In this document: one piece after another, positions 14,430 to 14,880 of the stretch
How the letters are laid out: each line of letters begins with the position of its first letter
Numbering within the stretch: the stretch's first letter is position 1
Origin: JANWZL01 sp037445185
GTDB lineage: Bacteria > Pseudomonadota > Gammaproteobacteria > Burkholderiales > Thiobacillaceae
Direction: 5' to 3'
Assembly: GCA_037445185.1 (NCBI GenBank)
Contig: JBBIKZ010000058.1
Span: 1-14,880 of the forward strand
DNA: 14,880 nt
Position numbers and translations under genes: made by a program
Notes under the pieces: model-generated
What the model saw: the letters and a program-made list of their open reading frames with translations, nothing else
What the model was told of the DNA's origin: nothing
Databases searched by the model: none

Positions 14430-14590
14430 GAGCCTGTCGGACTTGAGCGATCGTAGCGAGCCGGGTGGGAGAGCGAGGACAGTTTTTCACGATTTCGAGG
14501 CGCATAGTGGGCCTATGCAACGAGAAATCGGGGGAAAATGGACCGCTCTTCCCACCGGCGCAGTAGATCAGTCTCAAGTCCGACAGGCTC
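14430..14590. mobile_element. Element B copy 2: 161-bp MITE-like element flanked by CTAG
   Basis: The same 18-bp inverted ends, the same internal stem and the same length as the copy at 5891-6051, in the same orientation, with CTAG at 14426-14429 and 14591-14594. The only difference I find is one base near the right end (CCCACCGG here, CCCATCGG there). Near identity means recent movement or gene conversion. It sits upstream of mlaA. Confidence 0.8.
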
Positions 14591-14636
14591 CTAGGCCGCC
14601 CTTAAGCCGGAGTTGGTATCCTCGCGATTTGCGGGT

Positions 14637-14655
14637 GTCGGCCTGAAGCCGGTCC
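14637..14655. repeat. Diverged copy of the 2811 palindrome
   Basis: The sequence shares TGTCGG, CTGAAG and CCGG in the same order as the spacer palindrome after gyrB, with a less perfect stem. It lies in the short spacer between the two mobile elements. Confidence 0.3.
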
Positions 14656-14679
14656 ACGAGCCAAGGAAGCGCTGATTAA

Positions 14680-14880
14680 ACCTAAAAACCTCAGTTGAAC
14701 GCGCCCGAAGGCGGGTTTGTGCGTGTGGCTGGCAAGGCGCGACGACGCCGCGGGGTCGGCGACTGCGTAGCGCGGAGCAGGGGCCCCGCAGGGGATGCGA
14801 CCGCGGAGCAGGATGCGGGCGCCCCCGGGGCAGTCGCCGGCATCCCCTCCGCTGTCCGATCCCCGCTCACGCGGGGCCCC
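14680..14880. mobile_element. Element A copy 2, truncated by the window end
   Basis: The first 201 bases repeat the copy at 3297 in the same orientation, starting with the identical 19-base terminal repeat ACCTAAAAACCTCAGTTGA. Differences are limited to a handful of bases around 14727-14732 and one near 14805. The left flank reads TTAA, consistent with the TTA preference seen at copy 1. The right end and its flank lie outside the window, so length and target duplication cannot be checked here. Confidence 0.75.

Noticed and set aside
1..14880. CRISPR arrays, tRNA or rRNA genes
   Set aside because: No regularly spaced repeats, and no cloverleaf or rRNA-like segments were seen on reading either strand.

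Overview
The window is GC-rich proteobacterial chromosome starting in the replication-origin neighbourhood: it opens in the last codons of dnaN and runs straight into gyrB. The missing recF between them, the GyrB with its large insertion, and the N-terminally extended GreB fit a betaproteobacterium best (inference; a gammaproteobacterium is not excluded). A near-consensus ParB-binding site (parS) lies on the gyrB start codon, which agrees with an origin-proximal position.

Layout. Bases 1-2723 are core replication genes (dnaN end, gyrB). Bases 2724-6590 are a decaying accessory stretch. It holds a UPF0149/YecA-like gene with an internal deletion, a 378-bp non-coding element with 19-bp perfect terminal inverted repeats (element A), a von Willebrand factor A gene broken by four in-frame TAG codons and a frameshift, an apparently intact vapBC toxin-antitoxin pair with its own promoter/operator, a 161-bp palindromic element flanked by CTAG (element B), an unrecognised broken gene, and the start of an IS21-type transposase with its terminal repeats. 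Bases 6654-10179 return to intact genes: a bacteriohemerythrin (-), an MFS exporter (+) and a stand-alone NERD-domain superfamily 1 helicase (+). A strong hairpin pair follows, then a 5'-truncated beta-propeller remnant (-) and a secreted cyclophilin (+). From 11203 to 14229 all genes are on the minus strand: an atypical receiver-like protein coupled to a small membrane protein, an orphan NarL/LuxR-type response regulator, and greB coupled to mlaA.

The right end (14230-14880) has no gene. It carries a second copy of element B (one base different, same length and orientation) and the first 201 bases of a second copy of element A. Both families therefore flank the intact block as direct repeats.

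Functional links visible in the sequence are the overlapping pairs vapB-vapC, mlaA-greB and the membrane protein/receiver-like pair. The other genes look independently transcribed. I see no rRNA, tRNA or CRISPR. No complete undescribed multi-gene system is evident. The best leads are the parS/gyrB overlap, the two short inverted-repeat elements, the NERD helicase, and the receiver-like/membrane protein pair.
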